Shown here in pieces: positions 1-13,750 of a stretch of 64,000 nucleotides of DNA (position 1 is the first letter of the stretch; the number at the start of each line of letters is the position of its first letter). Both the position numbers and the translations under genes were made by a program. The stretch lies in assembly GCA_963969345.1 (NCBI GenBank), contig OZ017767.1, positions 620,001 to 684,000 of the forward strand, given 5' to 3'. The notes below the pieces were generated by a model. It was given only the letters and a program-made list of their open reading frames with translations, had not been told where the DNA came from and did no database searches. The stretch is from Turbatrix aceti (taxonomy: Eukaryota > Nematoda > Chromadorea > Rhabditida > Panagrolaimidae).

Positions 1-1248
1 GCGGTGACAATTCTGATGTCAGTTTGATCATTAATTCTTTCTGAAAATTGTATTCGACTCAGAATTCAAAGAACTTTCTACTGACGTCACAAGCATATCA
101 AAAAATTATGCATTTCAAAAATTAGTGGAAAAAAGTTGGTAAAGTATGCGCAAACACTGCTTTTGTCCCCGTGCTTACGCCAAGGTTTTGTTTCTGTGGC
201 ACAGACAGTGAGAGCGATCGTAGCACAATAAGGTGTGGGGTTCCGCTAAGCTTGCACAGGAGCAGACGCACCTGTGTCCTAAGCAAATCGTTTTCGCGAC
301 AGGGGCACAATTTCGTTCCACAGACCGCCGTCGTTTGTACAAAAACTTGCGTGCACAACATTGTGTCCACCAAACGCCTGGGATCACATCGCTTATCCAG
401 TAAAGAAATTCACAAAGTCGTTTGGTTGCATTGCGCCCTCCTCTAATTGTAAACTTTGATCGCTTAGGTACATGAATGTGGCCTAGCATGGACGCGCCAT
501 AAAGTGTTTTGAACGACAGCGCATGGAAAATGCCACATTTTTTGTGTCCCCCTGAATGCGATCGCTGTGTCTGTCCGTGCTGAGCAACAAAATGCAATAT
601 CTTGGCTTACGCAAAAAGCTTGTAACACCATGCCTCTGCTTATGCAATTGACTTTCAAAAACTAGTCTCCATCCACAAGCTTTCGCAAGGGCGGAAAAAT
701 GATGCGCGGAGACAGCTTTTGCCCCCGTGCTTACGCAAAAAAATTTGATTTACGATACGCGAAGACTGCTCTTGTCCCCCTGCATATGCAAAAAGCTTGT
801 AGCGCCAAGCGTAATCATCAGCATTGCATTATTCGAAGAGACGCAGAGAAAAAGAACCTATGCACACACGGTGTAAAAGGGTTGGGGGACGTTTTGGGAA
901 GTTAATCCGCAGCAGCACTGCGGTCCGCAGCGAGTGAAGGTGGTAGCTTTAATAGAATAAATCTCTTTGCGCAGTTGATTTTCGAGCGACACAGAAGATT
1001 ACTACCACGCGTACTAAAATGGCGTTTTGGCAGCAAAAAGTAAGGGGAAGGTCTGGCTGCCCAATCTCAGTCCCGCACACTTTTTAACCATTTGGAGACA
1101 CTGGTTTAATTCTGTACGCGTTCAAATATTTTTGCCTGTGTTCACTGCCTCGGGCAGACAAATGCATATTTGCAAACGAAAGTTAAGAATTTAAAACGTT
1201 CCTATCTTTCTGTCATATTTTTTTATTGCACTATGTACACAAAAAAAT
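1..1248. repeat. Non-coding stretch with degenerate dispersed repeat copies
   Basis: No convincing gene lies here. A short motif of the form CTTTTGTCCCCGTGCTTACG recurs with drift near 156-180, 711-737 and 762-790. A second motif, GCAAAAAGCTTGTA followed by a CCA-containing tail, occurs near 610-630 and 786-806. Their mixed order suggests decayed copies of one longer unit. A GC-rich patch at 906-935 repeats CCGCAGC-like words. The minus-strand polyadenylation hexamer of the next gene (TTTATT on the plus strand) is at about 1222-1227. Confidence 0.45.
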
Positions 1249-4200
1249 TTACTGTTGAATGTTGACAGTTTTGGCAATGTCACAGACAAGACCCCAAATG
1301 GGCTTGTTTCGGTTAGCGTTGCATGTTGCGTCGTTGATTCGAGCACGTGCCTCCATTTCGGCTTCGTTAAACGGTTTTCTAGCGGGTGTCGTGGTCGTCT
1401 GAGGTTGCCAAGAAGCCGTCGTTTCTTTGCTAATTACTGATCTCGTTTGCGTTGTGATTTCGGTTTCAATTTTAGTAGTAGTACTGTATTCCTCAGTTGA
1501 ATTCTGCGTCGTTTCTGTCGTTGAGGTCAACGCCGGTTGTTTCGGGTCTGTTGTATACCCATCGGATGTAAACACGCTATGGTCCGTTGTTGCTTCAGGA
1601 ACTGTTGACACTCTTGAACGTTCAGTGGTTGTGGTTTCCACAGTTTGAGGTTGCAACTCCATGGGCCATAGACCGCTTCTTGAAATTTCGTCGTAAACAT
1701 GGGTGAAAGTGGTTGTGGCACTGCATTCTGAGATGGTGGTTGGAGTGTTGTCGTTTAGAGTTAATCTTACGTTAACGGATGTTGACCGATTTTGAACGTC
1801 TGTTGCCGTGACAGTGTAGCAGATGCCATTTGATTGCAAATCTCGTAGCATTTCGTAGGTATAGGAATCTTGGAGAATTATTTCACCTGAGAAGTAAAGA
1901 AAAATTTACAAAATTAATTCTTTTGTTAGTTTCTGTGCAAAAAATTTGAATTAATAAATAAAATAATTATGTGTGGAATTGTTTACTTACCACTTTTTTT
2001 GTGAATTGAAAACGGACTGTTTTCCAGATCAGACGTCATACTATACTCTATTCTGCTGCCCACAGGTGATTCCGCAGTCACTTTGTCGACGACTGTATTG
2101 TTGCGCAGTATAATAGAACCCGGTACCTGAATGATGTCAAATGTTGTACGAAAGTACGGCTTATTTATGTTATCATTTGTGCCAAGTGTGAATTCATACG
2201 TCAATGTCGAAGTCAAAGTTGGAGGAAGAGCATTTGTGTCGATGAAATTCAGCAGGGTTTCCTAACGAAAAAAAAATTTCATAAGGTATACCTTATTTGA
2301 ATGACTTACATTTGCTTGATTTGTGATCCAGACATTCGAGATGTCAATTGTTCGCCTTCTCATGCCAGCAGGTCCGAGATCCATTATTCGGTTAAGTTTT
2401 AGGACCGGTTCCTGGACAGGTAATTCGGTGTTTAGTTGCAAGGGTGGAAGCTCAGATGGATACAGTATTCTACCGTATATTGTGGAATTCTTTTCCAACA
2501 ATTTAACGATAGTCAGCTCCGTGCTTGCGTCGTCGGAAGTGAGCAGGCGCTCGAAAGTGGCAACAATATTGTACTCCAGAAATTCAGAATTTGTAGCGTT
2601 TGTCAATTTTTGCTGAAAAAATATAAATTGCAACTACATGATAAAACGTAGAAAACCTCGATAATCTGAGTCTGATAAACACTGCCTAGTTTTCCAGATT
2701 CCAAATCAAAAAAATACAGTTCATCATCCAGGGTTACCAAATTCTGATTTTTGGTCAGAATAAATCGGGTGCTGTTGATTTCGTTTGTAATGTAGTAAAA
2801 TTGGGTGTCTAACTTGTCCAACAGTTTGTTTTCCTTGGTTATTACCTGGGCTGATATGTTTGATATTTTTTTCTAAAAATAATCGATTTTTGTGGCAGTA
2901 CAATTTTTTTCAAAACAAAAATTGATTTTTGAAAAATCTACCTCAGCTTCTTCAGAATCAACAAAACCCGTGAGCACAATTTTCTCCGCACTTTCCAGTC
3001 GACTGATTACGATATCTCCTGCCCCATCACCCAGCTGCGTGGTTGAATCATCCGGCCAACAAAGTGTGATGTTTTTAACTTGTGAACCTGTCACGCTAAT
3101 GAGTTGCGTTTCATTGAAAATCGTAAGATTAGGCGTGAAAGTGGCCACCAGGTCCGTCAACGCCGCATAGCCCGTGTTCATGATAGCGATCAAAAATTGT
3201 GGTTTTTCGCCACTTTTTAACTGCCTTGCCAAAGCCAAAAGCCGAATTTGCCTTTCAGGGACAATCTGAATCGTCGCAGCACTAATTCTTTGGGTTTTTC
3301 GTTTTCCATTTGCTTCAAAAGTGGCAATGATGCTGGGCTAAAAAGTTGTACATAAAATGTGCTTGTTTTTATTTCAAAACTTACAATTTGTGTTATGGTA
3401 TGTGTGAGACGGCGCGTGAAAGCCGGATGCACTTTCCAGGTCGCGGTCATGCTTGACCAGGGCAATAAGTTGTCCGGCACTCCACCAATGAAATACAGCG
3501 GGCCCATACGGTAAAACATGTTTTTTTGATTTGTGTCAGCATCTATGATTTCGAGTTTCAAGCGAATTTTTGTGATTGATGAGGCCTGGAGTATAAAAGT
3601 GTAATTTTCAAACAAAAATTTCTGTCAAATCAGTAATTGTTATACACAGTGTTTTTTCAACTCACCATCAAATTATTCAAAACCAACGAAATCTCAAATT
3701 CTTCACTTTCCGTAATTTTGTAATCACTGACAATAGCCACTGCTTCAGCCAGAACCTTATCCGGATGATACTTTGATTCCAGCACCCGCGTCAAAATTCC
3801 ATGAAACGAAGCAAAAGGATCCGATGGTCTCGAAGTGCTGTTTACCTGCAGCATGAAATTCTTTAGCCTGTCAGCCGCAATAATTAGTCTTCTAAAAGCG
3901 TCGATCCGTCCGCCTTTGGCTGCCGCACCCGACAGCTGAGTGGCTGTTTCGTTCCAATTGTCGTAAAATGCTTCGAATCCTCGGCATCCTTGACAGAGAG
4001 CCAGTTCATCTTCCGTGATAATGGCTCCATGGGGTGTCGAATCACCAACAACCGTGTAGAAAGCGTCCAACCACGACCACTCGTTGATGGCTTCCAACTC
4101 GTCAGGTGGCAGAGCGACGAGGTAGGCGTCGAGGAAATCGGACATGACGAGGGGGTAATTCCCTTCTACGTCTTGTACGAGATTCAGGGTAGGAAAGTAG

Positions 4201-7200
4201 ACGGTTTCGAGTTGTTTTGTTAAGGGACGAATTGCTTCATACTGGAGGAAAAAGTTTTGACGGACGTTGTTGGTGGTTGGGGGGTTACTTGCTGCCGCTG
4301 AACTAGCAGAGTACAGAGGGCAGTCTTTTTCAATAGATGTGTAGCACCTGAAAAGCGTAGCCCATGTTGAATAATCAAAAAATTATATTTTACCCAAATT
4401 TTTTTTAATACGGTTCGCAAATTTTTGTATTTGGTTCTAAAAACGATTTGAATGAAATTCGTTAGTATTTAGTATTCATGTATCCAAAGCATAAGTTTTT
4501 TATTCCGGTTCTTAAAGCGAAATTTTTTATACCTAATTTTTGAACAATAACTTACTCAATCATATCCTTCATTTGGTTCAACGAAACACCCTTGAGCTTG
4601 CAATCCAAGTACAACCTCACAAAACCAGCATAAGTAAATATGGACAGCGTTTCGGTATCAATGTTGCTCCATTCCTTTCCACACAGGTGTATTGGCTGGT
4701 AGAGTCGTTTGCAAGCCATAAGTTTGGTTGAGGCGCAGTCATCTAGGAGGTGCGTTTTGTGAGCTATTTTTTTTGGCTCTAAACAAAATGTGACTTTTTC
4801 AGTCTTATCCTTCCTGAGGTCCAAAAAATAAGTTGCATTTGTTTTTTGGATTTTCATTTTATCAAGCGTTAAGATGTAAACATTTCCTGTCAGGACCCCA
4901 GATAAAATGTTGCACTTCAGATTTAGCAAATTTGAAGGGAGGACAACCCTAGCGGTTACCCGGATGCCACATGTGACGCACAGAGATTGCCCGCTGTTTT
5001 CTTCAAAATGAAGAAACGTTGGATTTTCTGCGTTTTCATCAGCCGAATTATCGGGGATGAAAAACGACCTTTTAGGCCCTTGGCGGTAGATAACGCTGAC
5101 AAAAATAGGCTGGCTATTATTTGCGGCAACGAGATCGGCAAGCTTGAACACAGACGGCTCAATAACGACCTCAGCACCTGGCTGGATGCTCGGATCTTGA
5201 CCAATCAGCGTCTGTGACACCTCCAGATCCTGACCATTTATAATTGTCGGCAAGTACTGTAGTTTTCGTTGCAAAAAGACTGTTAGTGAACTATTTGTGG
5301 TGATCGTAATTAGATTGTTGTACGTTGAGAAAAAAACGGATCTTATAGTGAGTTGATAACGATCTGGTTTGACATCCGTAAATGTGAAAACGTCATTTAA
5401 ATATAATATTTTCTTAATTAATATTTCCCGATTAGTATTGACGAGGGTGACTTCCAGAGGATAGTCAATCTTGGATTTGGATCGGAGCTCTGTCGTTATG
5501 CCTAAGGGTTCTAGAGTGAATGTCGTAGTTTTACCTGAAAAATTCACTTCATCCATTTCTGTTTCTTCTGTTTCGCATTCAGTCTCCGGAATATCCATTG
5601 ATTTGAAAACAACAGTCGTAGGACCACAGTAAAAAGCAATGAGCGCATCTTGCTGCTTTTTACACCGGGGAAGTAAGACATTCACCTGCACCGTATCAGC
5701 TTGTTTTATTAGTTGCTGCCAGGACACATTAAAGTTTTCAGCTTCTGAATTTGCTTCCCAGAGGGTGTTTGATCCCATTGATGTGTCTCGATAGGCTGTT
5801 ACAAAAATATCAAACTCAGGACAGTTTCCCAAAAATTCCTCCGAGATAGCGTAAGTCAAGACCAAAGTTTCAACATCCGTATCGTTACCTCCCGCATAGT
5901 CAACAACAGGTAAGCTTCTAGCACTGATACTCTCGCTTTGCGGCCGACAAGCCGGAAGTCGAATGCAATTAGTCTGCGGATCGTTATCAGTTGGATGACG
6001 CAGTTTCACAAAATATCCAGAACGGCACAAATTCGAGGCATAAGGATACAACGGCAGTTCAAAATTCGGAAGAGGACTGGGAACAATTTTTAGGTAGCTT
6101 TCAATAGTTGTAGACTGATTATTTTCAAGAGAAACAATATCTACAGTAACCGGAACATTGCTGGTGGCAGTAATCACTGGGATACCCGGTGTATGGGGAA
6201 CTATCATTCCACTAAGTAGGAGGACGTTAGACGTTGGAATCGTAGTTATCCTGATCGCTGCTGGGATGTACAATTGATCGACACGAACGTTTATCATCCC
6301 GGATTTAGGAATACTATTTTCAATAAACTCGATGGTTACGGTATAAGGTTGGGTGCTGCCTAATGGTCGGGGCCAGATGATTTTGTTCTTTAGGAAATCA
6401 ATTTCTATGCCATCCATGATGGAAGAGGAAATTCCAGTCAGCAAAAATGATTTTGGCAAAGCAAAAGTATAGGTTTCAAGTTCAGTTGCCCTCTGCTCGG
6501 TCCAAATTTGTCTTTCACTGCTATCAGTCGACGTTTCTTCAGGTTGCGATGCATTTCCATTACAATCCAGACCAGTTTGATTGTTCGCGCAGACGCAATA
6601 CGGTCCGAAACAGTGCCCGCGACAACTCGTCGTAGAACAAGGTTGATAGAATGAAAAATGCAAGGGTACCAAATTTTTGATTGCAATTTGGTTTTCCCTC
6701 GACGAATTTGGTGACAGAGTCACCGTATACTTCTTCGGTACTGTAACATTCCCAGGTAAAGCACATCTCACCAAATCCGATGAAATCCACTGTCCTGAAG
6801 TTGCGATTTCATCGTAATAGCACTGATACTCTTGATTCGGAGTTTTTGGGAAATCGATGCCGTGCACAAAAACATGGGCAATCGACTGTGAAGCCGACAG
6901 AGGGCCACTTTGCGGTAGCAGAAGCGTAATATTCGTATCAATGGTACAGATATCAGCGTAAGAACACACATCACAGGCCGCACCTGACCATCCACGACGA
7001 CACATACAGGTTTTGGTTGATACGTCACAGTAGCCGTGTACACAATAAAAATCACACTGGTTACAAAACCATCCAGAACACCGTGAACAATCTGAGCCGA
7101 AGTAATTGGCATGACAACGACACACATCGGGTGAAATACAGACACCTGCGTCGTGGCACTGTCTTAGGGATGAACAATCAGGCTGGCTGCAGTTTAGACC

Positions 7201-8637
7201 ACGATATCCGGAAGGACAGTCCGACGGCGCCGTGTCTATGGGGTTCTAAAAAATATACCTTGTAACTTCAGCCGAGTGTAATTATTGCATTTATTTGCAT
7301 TCGACGAAAAAACAACATTTTTGGTTCAGCTGTGACAATTGGGCAAATGTAAACAGTAAAAAAAGGTCGGATGAAGGTGGTGTATACATACAGTGCAAGG
7401 TTTAAGAAGGCGTTTTAAATAAATTTTGACTCTTAGTTTAATATTTTTTTTAGAAATACGTTCACAAACAGTACGCTAAACTTCAAATAGCCATAGTTTT
7501 TTTATTTAGTGAATACGATACACAATTGTTCAAATAACTATTAAAAAAATGGCAAATATTGCTATGCTATCCGTTTACGAAAAATCTTTGAATTTTTTAG
7601 GTCAAGGTACTAAGTTTTTTTAAAAAGCACCGTAAATAATAAGTTCGAACAAAAGTGTGTTTTGGTTTTTTCAACATTCAAAAAAACTACTATATGTACC
7701 CGTATTAAAAAAACACTTTAGAAAAGTATAATTTTTGAAAAAAATTATTTTTTAATCAAAAAAAAGAAAAACAATGCCAAAAAGAAGAATCAATTAGATG
7801 TCACCTTTTCAGACTGCCGTTTAACTCGCGTGTACTGTAGAACGTCAGACTTGGATCCTCTGTGTCGTAAACGATGTGGTTGTTGCTGTTTGCCCCCCAG
7901 AGTTGTGCTATTACCACCATTGGCGGCACTTGTGGCTTTGGCGCCGTGAGTTGTTATCCTTTGTCTAAAAAGGGCACAAAAATTAATATGCCATAATTGC
8001 AGCCTTAACGTGCCTTGTGACAGCATTTTCATCATTTGCGTGCAATCGACAATCGTGTTCACCTGTTTGGCCTGGCTCACCGCTGGTGCCATTGCAAGTC
8101 TTGACGAAGACTTGCTGAATGACCATTTTATTTGGCATTTTGTTAAGCGTGGCAGATTCAATGAGAAAAACAATTTTGTGTGCCAATATCGGATATTTAA
8201 GAGCAAAGACATTTTTATTGTTCGTATAGTGTATTAGGCCAAAATTGCTCAGATGACCGCCTTTATTCAATATATCCCCATTTCGGCACTTGGAATAGGC
8301 AATTTCACTGAAAATGCAAAAATGCAAATTTTCAACTAAAAAAACAATTTTAAAAATCTTACATGTCTTCAGCTCCGGTAAGAGGCCAGAGGGTATCAAT
8401 TCGAATTTCAGAGATACAAACCGGTTTCAGAAATTCGGCTAATGTGAGCTGTGCTTCGTAGGGTTCTCGATCTCCAATTTGGATCAGGTTGTTGTGCGTT
8501 GTTAACAATAAATCTGGATTTATAATTGCAGGATGATTGGGGTGGGTTGTTTTAGGGATGGTTGATCCAAGTACTGGTATTGGTAAATAAATCCATGATA
8601 ATAAAAAGGTGATTTGTATAAAATAGGGGTTGTCCAT
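1249..8637 (-). CDS. Large secreted EGF/cadherin-like extracellular matrix protein
   Basis: This is a secreted protein of about 2000 residues, role unknown, probably adhesive or matrix. Approximate exons are 8637-8363 (signal peptide, MDNPYFIQITFLLSWIYLP), a second from about 8308, a third ending near 7805, then 7245-4556, 4347-3666, 3585-3385, 3337-2942, 2872-2657, 2612-2310, 2261-1993 and 1886-1249. From 7245 on, all junctions keep phase. The second-to-third exon join near 7965-8030 is unresolved: the obvious donor is phase 0 but the downstream frame needs phase 2. The 7245 exon opens with tandem Cys-rich EGF/tenascin-like modules (CPSGYRGLNC, CRCHANYFGSDC, CRRGWSGAACDVC), then an IPT-like segment. 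Exons at 2261 and 1886 form a cadherin-like repeat. A Thr/Ser-rich mucin-like stretch and a short Cys-containing tail end the protein. No transmembrane helix is seen at the C-terminus. A KRQ dibasic site lies just before the EGF modules. I do not recognise the orthologue. Confidence 0.72.
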
Positions 8638-11066
8638 AAATGAATTTATTTTTTGACCTGCAAAAAAATTTTTTTTTTATTAAAAACCACAAAAAATAAA
8701 AATGTAATACCAAAATTACAGTAAACAATATATACATACACCTCCGTACAACATCGGTGTTCAACAAGACGAAAACCAGACCACAGCGACGATGGGAAGA
8801 AGAAATCGCGACCAAAACGAATCGAGACATTTGCACCTACGTGGACATGTATAATACCTTTAGTCAAAAAAACAAAACCCAAACAAACATTCATAAAAAT
8901 TTGTCATAACCCGGCAGCATTTACAAATGGCGTTCATTTATTTTTTTCCGTTTAACATTCACGGAATTAATTTTCGCAATACCAAACACGGTATCTACTA
9001 GATATAAGAAGTGCCAAAGCGAACGCAAGATAGGACTACTGGCATACAGAGGCGACGAAGAATTCATGCGTTGTTGGCACAGGCATTCGCTCACTTCCTG
9101 TTTGCCTGGCCGACTCGACCGGGACCGACTCGAGCGACCGGCCGCAAAGCGCAAAGCCACATCCGGTCCGCGCAATGCTAAGTGTGCTTGCTGGCTAACA
9201 GAAAAATAAAATTATGGACAATTTTTAATGTTGTACACATATATATACATACATACATACATGCTCAGTCTGCCGACATTTTATGCTATGAATTTTTGAT
9301 TGAACATTTTTTTACGAATGGTAATAAAAAAATCCAAAAAAACGGTGGTAAACAAGTTTTCCGGGGGCTTTCTCGTTCATGCTTTTATGGAAAACCTCGA
9401 GTTCGGTAAAATTAAATTACCGTATTACGAGGTTGGGGGTAAATGGAATCAGTGAAAGCCATTAAATTTTTTCCTTCAACAAACTAAATGTTTTCTACTT
9501 GGGTTCGTCAAACAAAGTTCGTTGATTTTGGTTCATGATGTAAAAAAAATTGAAATCGAGTGACTGCAAGACAACGGCCATAATTTAGGTTCGCAGAAAA
9601 AAACGTCATTTATGTTGTAAAAAAATACCTAATTACAATTAATAGCAAAATTTTGAAAATAAATATAAACGCGAAAGTAATTGTTTACTTTTTTCGGTTT
9701 TTGAACTTTTTTAGCGAAACGGAATAAATAATCATTTTTCCACAAACAAAATGGTCAAGATTAGTCGTTAGCATAAGATTCATTGCATAATCGCTTATAA
9801 TCTAATAATCGAAAAAAAATTAATACCCCTCAAATGCCAAAAAATATAAATAGACGCTAACATAAAAGTTTCTCTTGGAAAACATGTCAGGCAGTGTTGC
9901 ACGTCAAAAGTTGAACAAAACGAATTAGTTTTATAGTATCAATGTTCGTCGAATTAAATAAAATAGATAGACATAGCAAAAAAATTGGCCAGATACATGA
10001 ATTAAATATAAACAACCAACTTTTTTTCCATGCTTGTGTGCAAAATCGTGTTTACACCAAATTAATCAAATACAAATGGGATGTCATGTCAAATAATAAA
10101 TTATAATTATGATTGGGACGACGAAGACGGCGATGACACCGGCAAAAAAACGAAAGAGAAAAAATGTCAGAGAGATTAGTTGCTAATAAAAGAATGCCAG
10201 CTGTGAAAATTGTTCTTTTTTGCACCTTTTATTGTAAATTTTTAAAAAGAAAAAATGCAGGGTTCAAAAAAACTGTTTAAAAAAAACTTCCCGGTCTATT
10301 AATGACCGCCATTCTTAACGGTTTTTCCTTTTGGGGGGTAAAAGCGAAGAAAAAAGTAGGAACGAAGGCATTTAAAACAAAGATTTTGCTTATAGAGTGG
10401 TCCCATAAAATATCCATGCAGTAGGGGACGGCATTCCGGAAAGGCACTTACTTTTGAAAAAGTAGGTAAGCCCAGTAAAAGTACTGACTGCGGTGGGGTA
10501 CATAGTGTAGTGGACAATCCTGCAGGCAGGGCGACGAAGGCGGCAAACTCTTTCTCAAATGACTATTTCGCTGCCAAAAGGAGAGAAGCTAAAGTGTGCG
10601 GACACAGAAAAAAAGACCCAACAATTTTGGCACTAGTTGTTTCCCTACTTGACGCATACTGGCCTGGTACCACCACAAACGTTGCTTTTAAGTAGTTGGA
10701 TCGTAAACGTATGCGTATGTAAGCAGGAGGGAAGGAGGTGGTGCTGGGGGCCATGCACACAACAAATCTGCGGGTGGTCGAGTCGGTTAGGTGCTAAAAT
10801 GGCTAATTGAAAAACAAACTAAACATTTGTTTTTTCTCAAATAATCTTCCAATACAAAAAAAAACTGAAAAAAAAACAAAGACAAAAATTTGCATCCTGT
10901 CAAATTTTACAAAACCGGAACCGTAAATACTTAGTTCTGATACCCCCAAACATTATGCAGCTAACAAAATTTATCTGCATTTTCAACACTGTAATTAACA
11001 TACAAAATATCATTTTGTATCGATCAAAAGACAGCTGCAGTCAGTCATTGATTTACTGATTGGAAG
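8638..11066. other. Intergenic region, no supported gene
   Basis: About 2.4 kb of AT-rich DNA between divergent genes, so it should hold both promoters. A TA/CATA microsatellite is at about 9240-9262. A short stem, CTTAC then GTAAG around a T-run and A-run, lies near 10446-10470. Open frames on both strands are short, lack splice-supported continuations and start mostly at non-ATG codons. Nothing else is recognisable. Confidence 0.5.
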
Positions 11067-13125
11067 ATGCGTTCACCACCTATTCTTGCGATTATTATAC
11101 TACTTGCCAGCCGATCTGGCGTCCATGCATTTTTCATGGACATGTACGGAAGTGGGTTTCTGATTTGATCTTTTCTGATTTGTTATTTTTTCAATTTTCA
11201 GAGGTGTTCCAAGCCGAGCTTCTGGAAGATTGCACTGTTTATGTGTACGATCGCGTCGTAGATCTGCAAGGTCCCAAAGACTGGTGTTTAAGAAAGAAGT
11301 CTAACATCGTTGCTTCTGGTTCTGCTTTCGGTAGTGATCATTTTAATGCAATCATTTACGCCCTATACGTTGATGATGAAAATATAGTTCATATTATGAA
11401 CATAGGACCCGATGAAAAACCTTCTCATCGTGAGTTTTATTTTTTTTGACCGGCGATGAACAAAAATAAGTTTCAGTAAGTTTGTTTTCCCAAAACTACT
11501 TTGAAGCAGAAGTCGGATCCTATACCGATGTAAATACAACGACGAATGTTTCTCACACAAGAACATCAACCGGAAAATACAGATTCTGGGGAGGCGACAT
11601 GATTACTATTTTTGAAATTATTTACCAATCATGCAGCGATAATGTGAACATTACTCGCTATGTTTTGTATAATTCTACAAGTAACATCATTGCAGTAAAT
11701 ACCGTGCGTTTTTTTTATTGTTACGTATTTTGTCAAAAAACGGAATTATAGCCTAATGTTTTCTGTGATCCTGATGTGTACCAAAACGATATAAATGATA
11801 TACCTACCGAGGTTCGCATTGATCGAGATCATCCAGATGAACGACACTGCAAGGTTGGAAATTTGACATTCACCATGCATCCTATACAACAGTCTCTTCA
11901 GACAGTAGTGTATGGATACGACATGTTTAAAAATCTTTCTGAATCGTGTAAGTTCACACATTGATAGAAAACGGACATTTTTATGAAAACGATTTCAGTT
12001 CCATCTCTTGCCGTTGAAATTCATCCTCCTAAGACTCCAGTTGCTGGTGTTATCATTAGAAACGGAACGCTGATTACTCCCGAGGGAAACAAACTGAACC
12101 GACCACCGATGGAAAATCATTGTATGATCTTAAATCGAAATATGTAATCATGAACACTGTGACTCTTTTAGACACTGAGGTGCCATTCTTCTTTGTGAAC
12201 AACGAGGGGAGTTCGTACTCTCCACTTTTTCTCTACTACAAATATTCTGGTCAGCTGCGAGATTTCACCGTTCGCTTCGTTTACAATAACGAGCTCTTTA
12301 AGATCTTTGATCCGGTCAAATTCACGGATAGTTGCGGGTTTGAAAACGACGATGTCACAGTGGCGGCGGCACCCAGAGTTCTTCAACAAAATGAAGACTC
12401 AATTTCCTTAGAAGGTGTGTTACCAAAAAAATGTCAAATTTTACCTTTTCTTTTTTAGTGTACTTTCTCCTGAATAATGCCGACTTTAACTATTGCATCT
12501 TCGAAATCAAATACGAGTATTCATCAAAGAGGTACCTAATTCAGCTCAAGAATACCGCCGTCATCAACGCGTACGTTCACGTTGAAACCCGTTCGAAGAC
12601 CGCGGTGAATTGTAACTATGGAAATCGCACGGTTCACTGGTTGCTGGCCTACACGGAAGGAAAAGAGGCGGAACTCGTCAGTCTCGACAACGACGTGTCC
12701 AGTCCCATCTTTCCCTGCCCTCTCTGTGGTCCCTCTACCATGATGTACTGCGACATGTACCCCGAATCTGCAAAGAAGTACTACTCAGCTGTCTATCTTA
12801 TCACCGGTAAAGAAATCCGTTTCATCGGCGTCAAGCGCAAGGGCTACATGCTGCGGATTGACTACCACACCACAACACTGACGGACGAGCAGTATTTTGC
12901 ACAGCCAATGAGTCTCAGTAAGTTGTTTGTTTCTCAAAATTGCTTCAAAATACAATTTTAGCCTTGTCCTTGGATGACATCCGCCAGAAACTTCAGAGTG
13001 CAACTGAGGAACCACCGAATGAAGTGGACCCAGTTGCAGGCAGCAACGATGCGGATGTCCTGCGTTTCTTGTGGATGACTTTGCTTCCTTTCGTCATCTT
13101 GACATTTCTGGCCGAACTAAACTGA
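11067..13125 (+). CDS. Secreted orphan protein with hydrophobic C-terminus (possible GPI anchor)
   Basis: Eight exons give 574 aa: 11067-11151, 11202-11429, 11477-11703, 11752-11947, 11999-12121, 12172-12414, 12459-12917 and 12962-13125. All phases match. The start is ATG 11067, which yields a clean signal peptide (MRSPPILAIIILLASRSGVHA). The ectodomain has scattered cysteines, including a CPLC pair, several N-glycosylation sequons (NITR, NSTS) and many Tyr/Phe/Val beta-type segments. The protein ends in a hydrophobic run, LLPFVILTFLAELN, with no cytoplasmic tail. This suggests a GPI-attachment signal, though a short tail anchor is possible. A polyadenylation hexamer follows at about 13144. 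It converges with the IL-17-like gene 0.6 kb away. I do not recognise a family; it is probably nematode-specific and surface-localised. Confidence 0.72.
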
Positions 13126-13750
13126 CCAACATAAACGTAGGAAAATAAATTGCAAACTCTTAGATTAGGTTGGAATAGACGCTGGATAACAATTTAAACC
13201 ACACAACCAAAAAACCATAGTTGCGGCATAAACCTTCTTTGCGCTGAGACTCCGATAAAAAACCTTTGACCAAAAGAATATGTAATATTTATAAATAATA
13301 AAAAATGAAGATAAAAAACCGTAAAAAGGGTAAAATATAAAGATAAAAAACCGTGCGCTGAAATCTACAGTTCTTATCTTTGTCTTTGAACAAGGTTCAA
13401 TTCTTCATCACGTGAATTGACTATTACAATACAACGATACTGGAATACAGTGAGTAAACTTTTGATTGGGATAAGATAAAACAAATCTAATTCAAACGAC
13501 AAAAAGGCACCAAAAAAACTTTGTAATGCCATGCATCGTGCGTTCGGGTTTATCAGTCGCCGATGCATACCAAAAATATACATTTTTTGAAAGAATTTTA
13601 TAAAGCCATCAAAATACATAACAAAACCTGTATACATAAAACATCCCTAAAGCGTCGTGGTGTGTATAAATGTCATTGATCAATAAACAAAGTAACCGAG
13701 ATCGTAAAATACACTCTAATGTCACCGAATAGCATTATAAATGAAAAAAA
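13126..13750. other. Convergent intergenic spacer with a short direct repeat
   Basis: This 0.6 kb holds the 3' ends of two convergent genes. The only structure seen is a direct repeat of about 13 bases (GATAAAAAACCGT) at about 13310-13322 and 13341-13353, part of a roughly 30-base imperfect tandem. No coding sequence is supported. Confidence 0.4.

Noticed and set aside
10510..10695. Plus-strand 61-codon frame
   Set aside because: TTG-type start, low information content, no splice continuation or domain.
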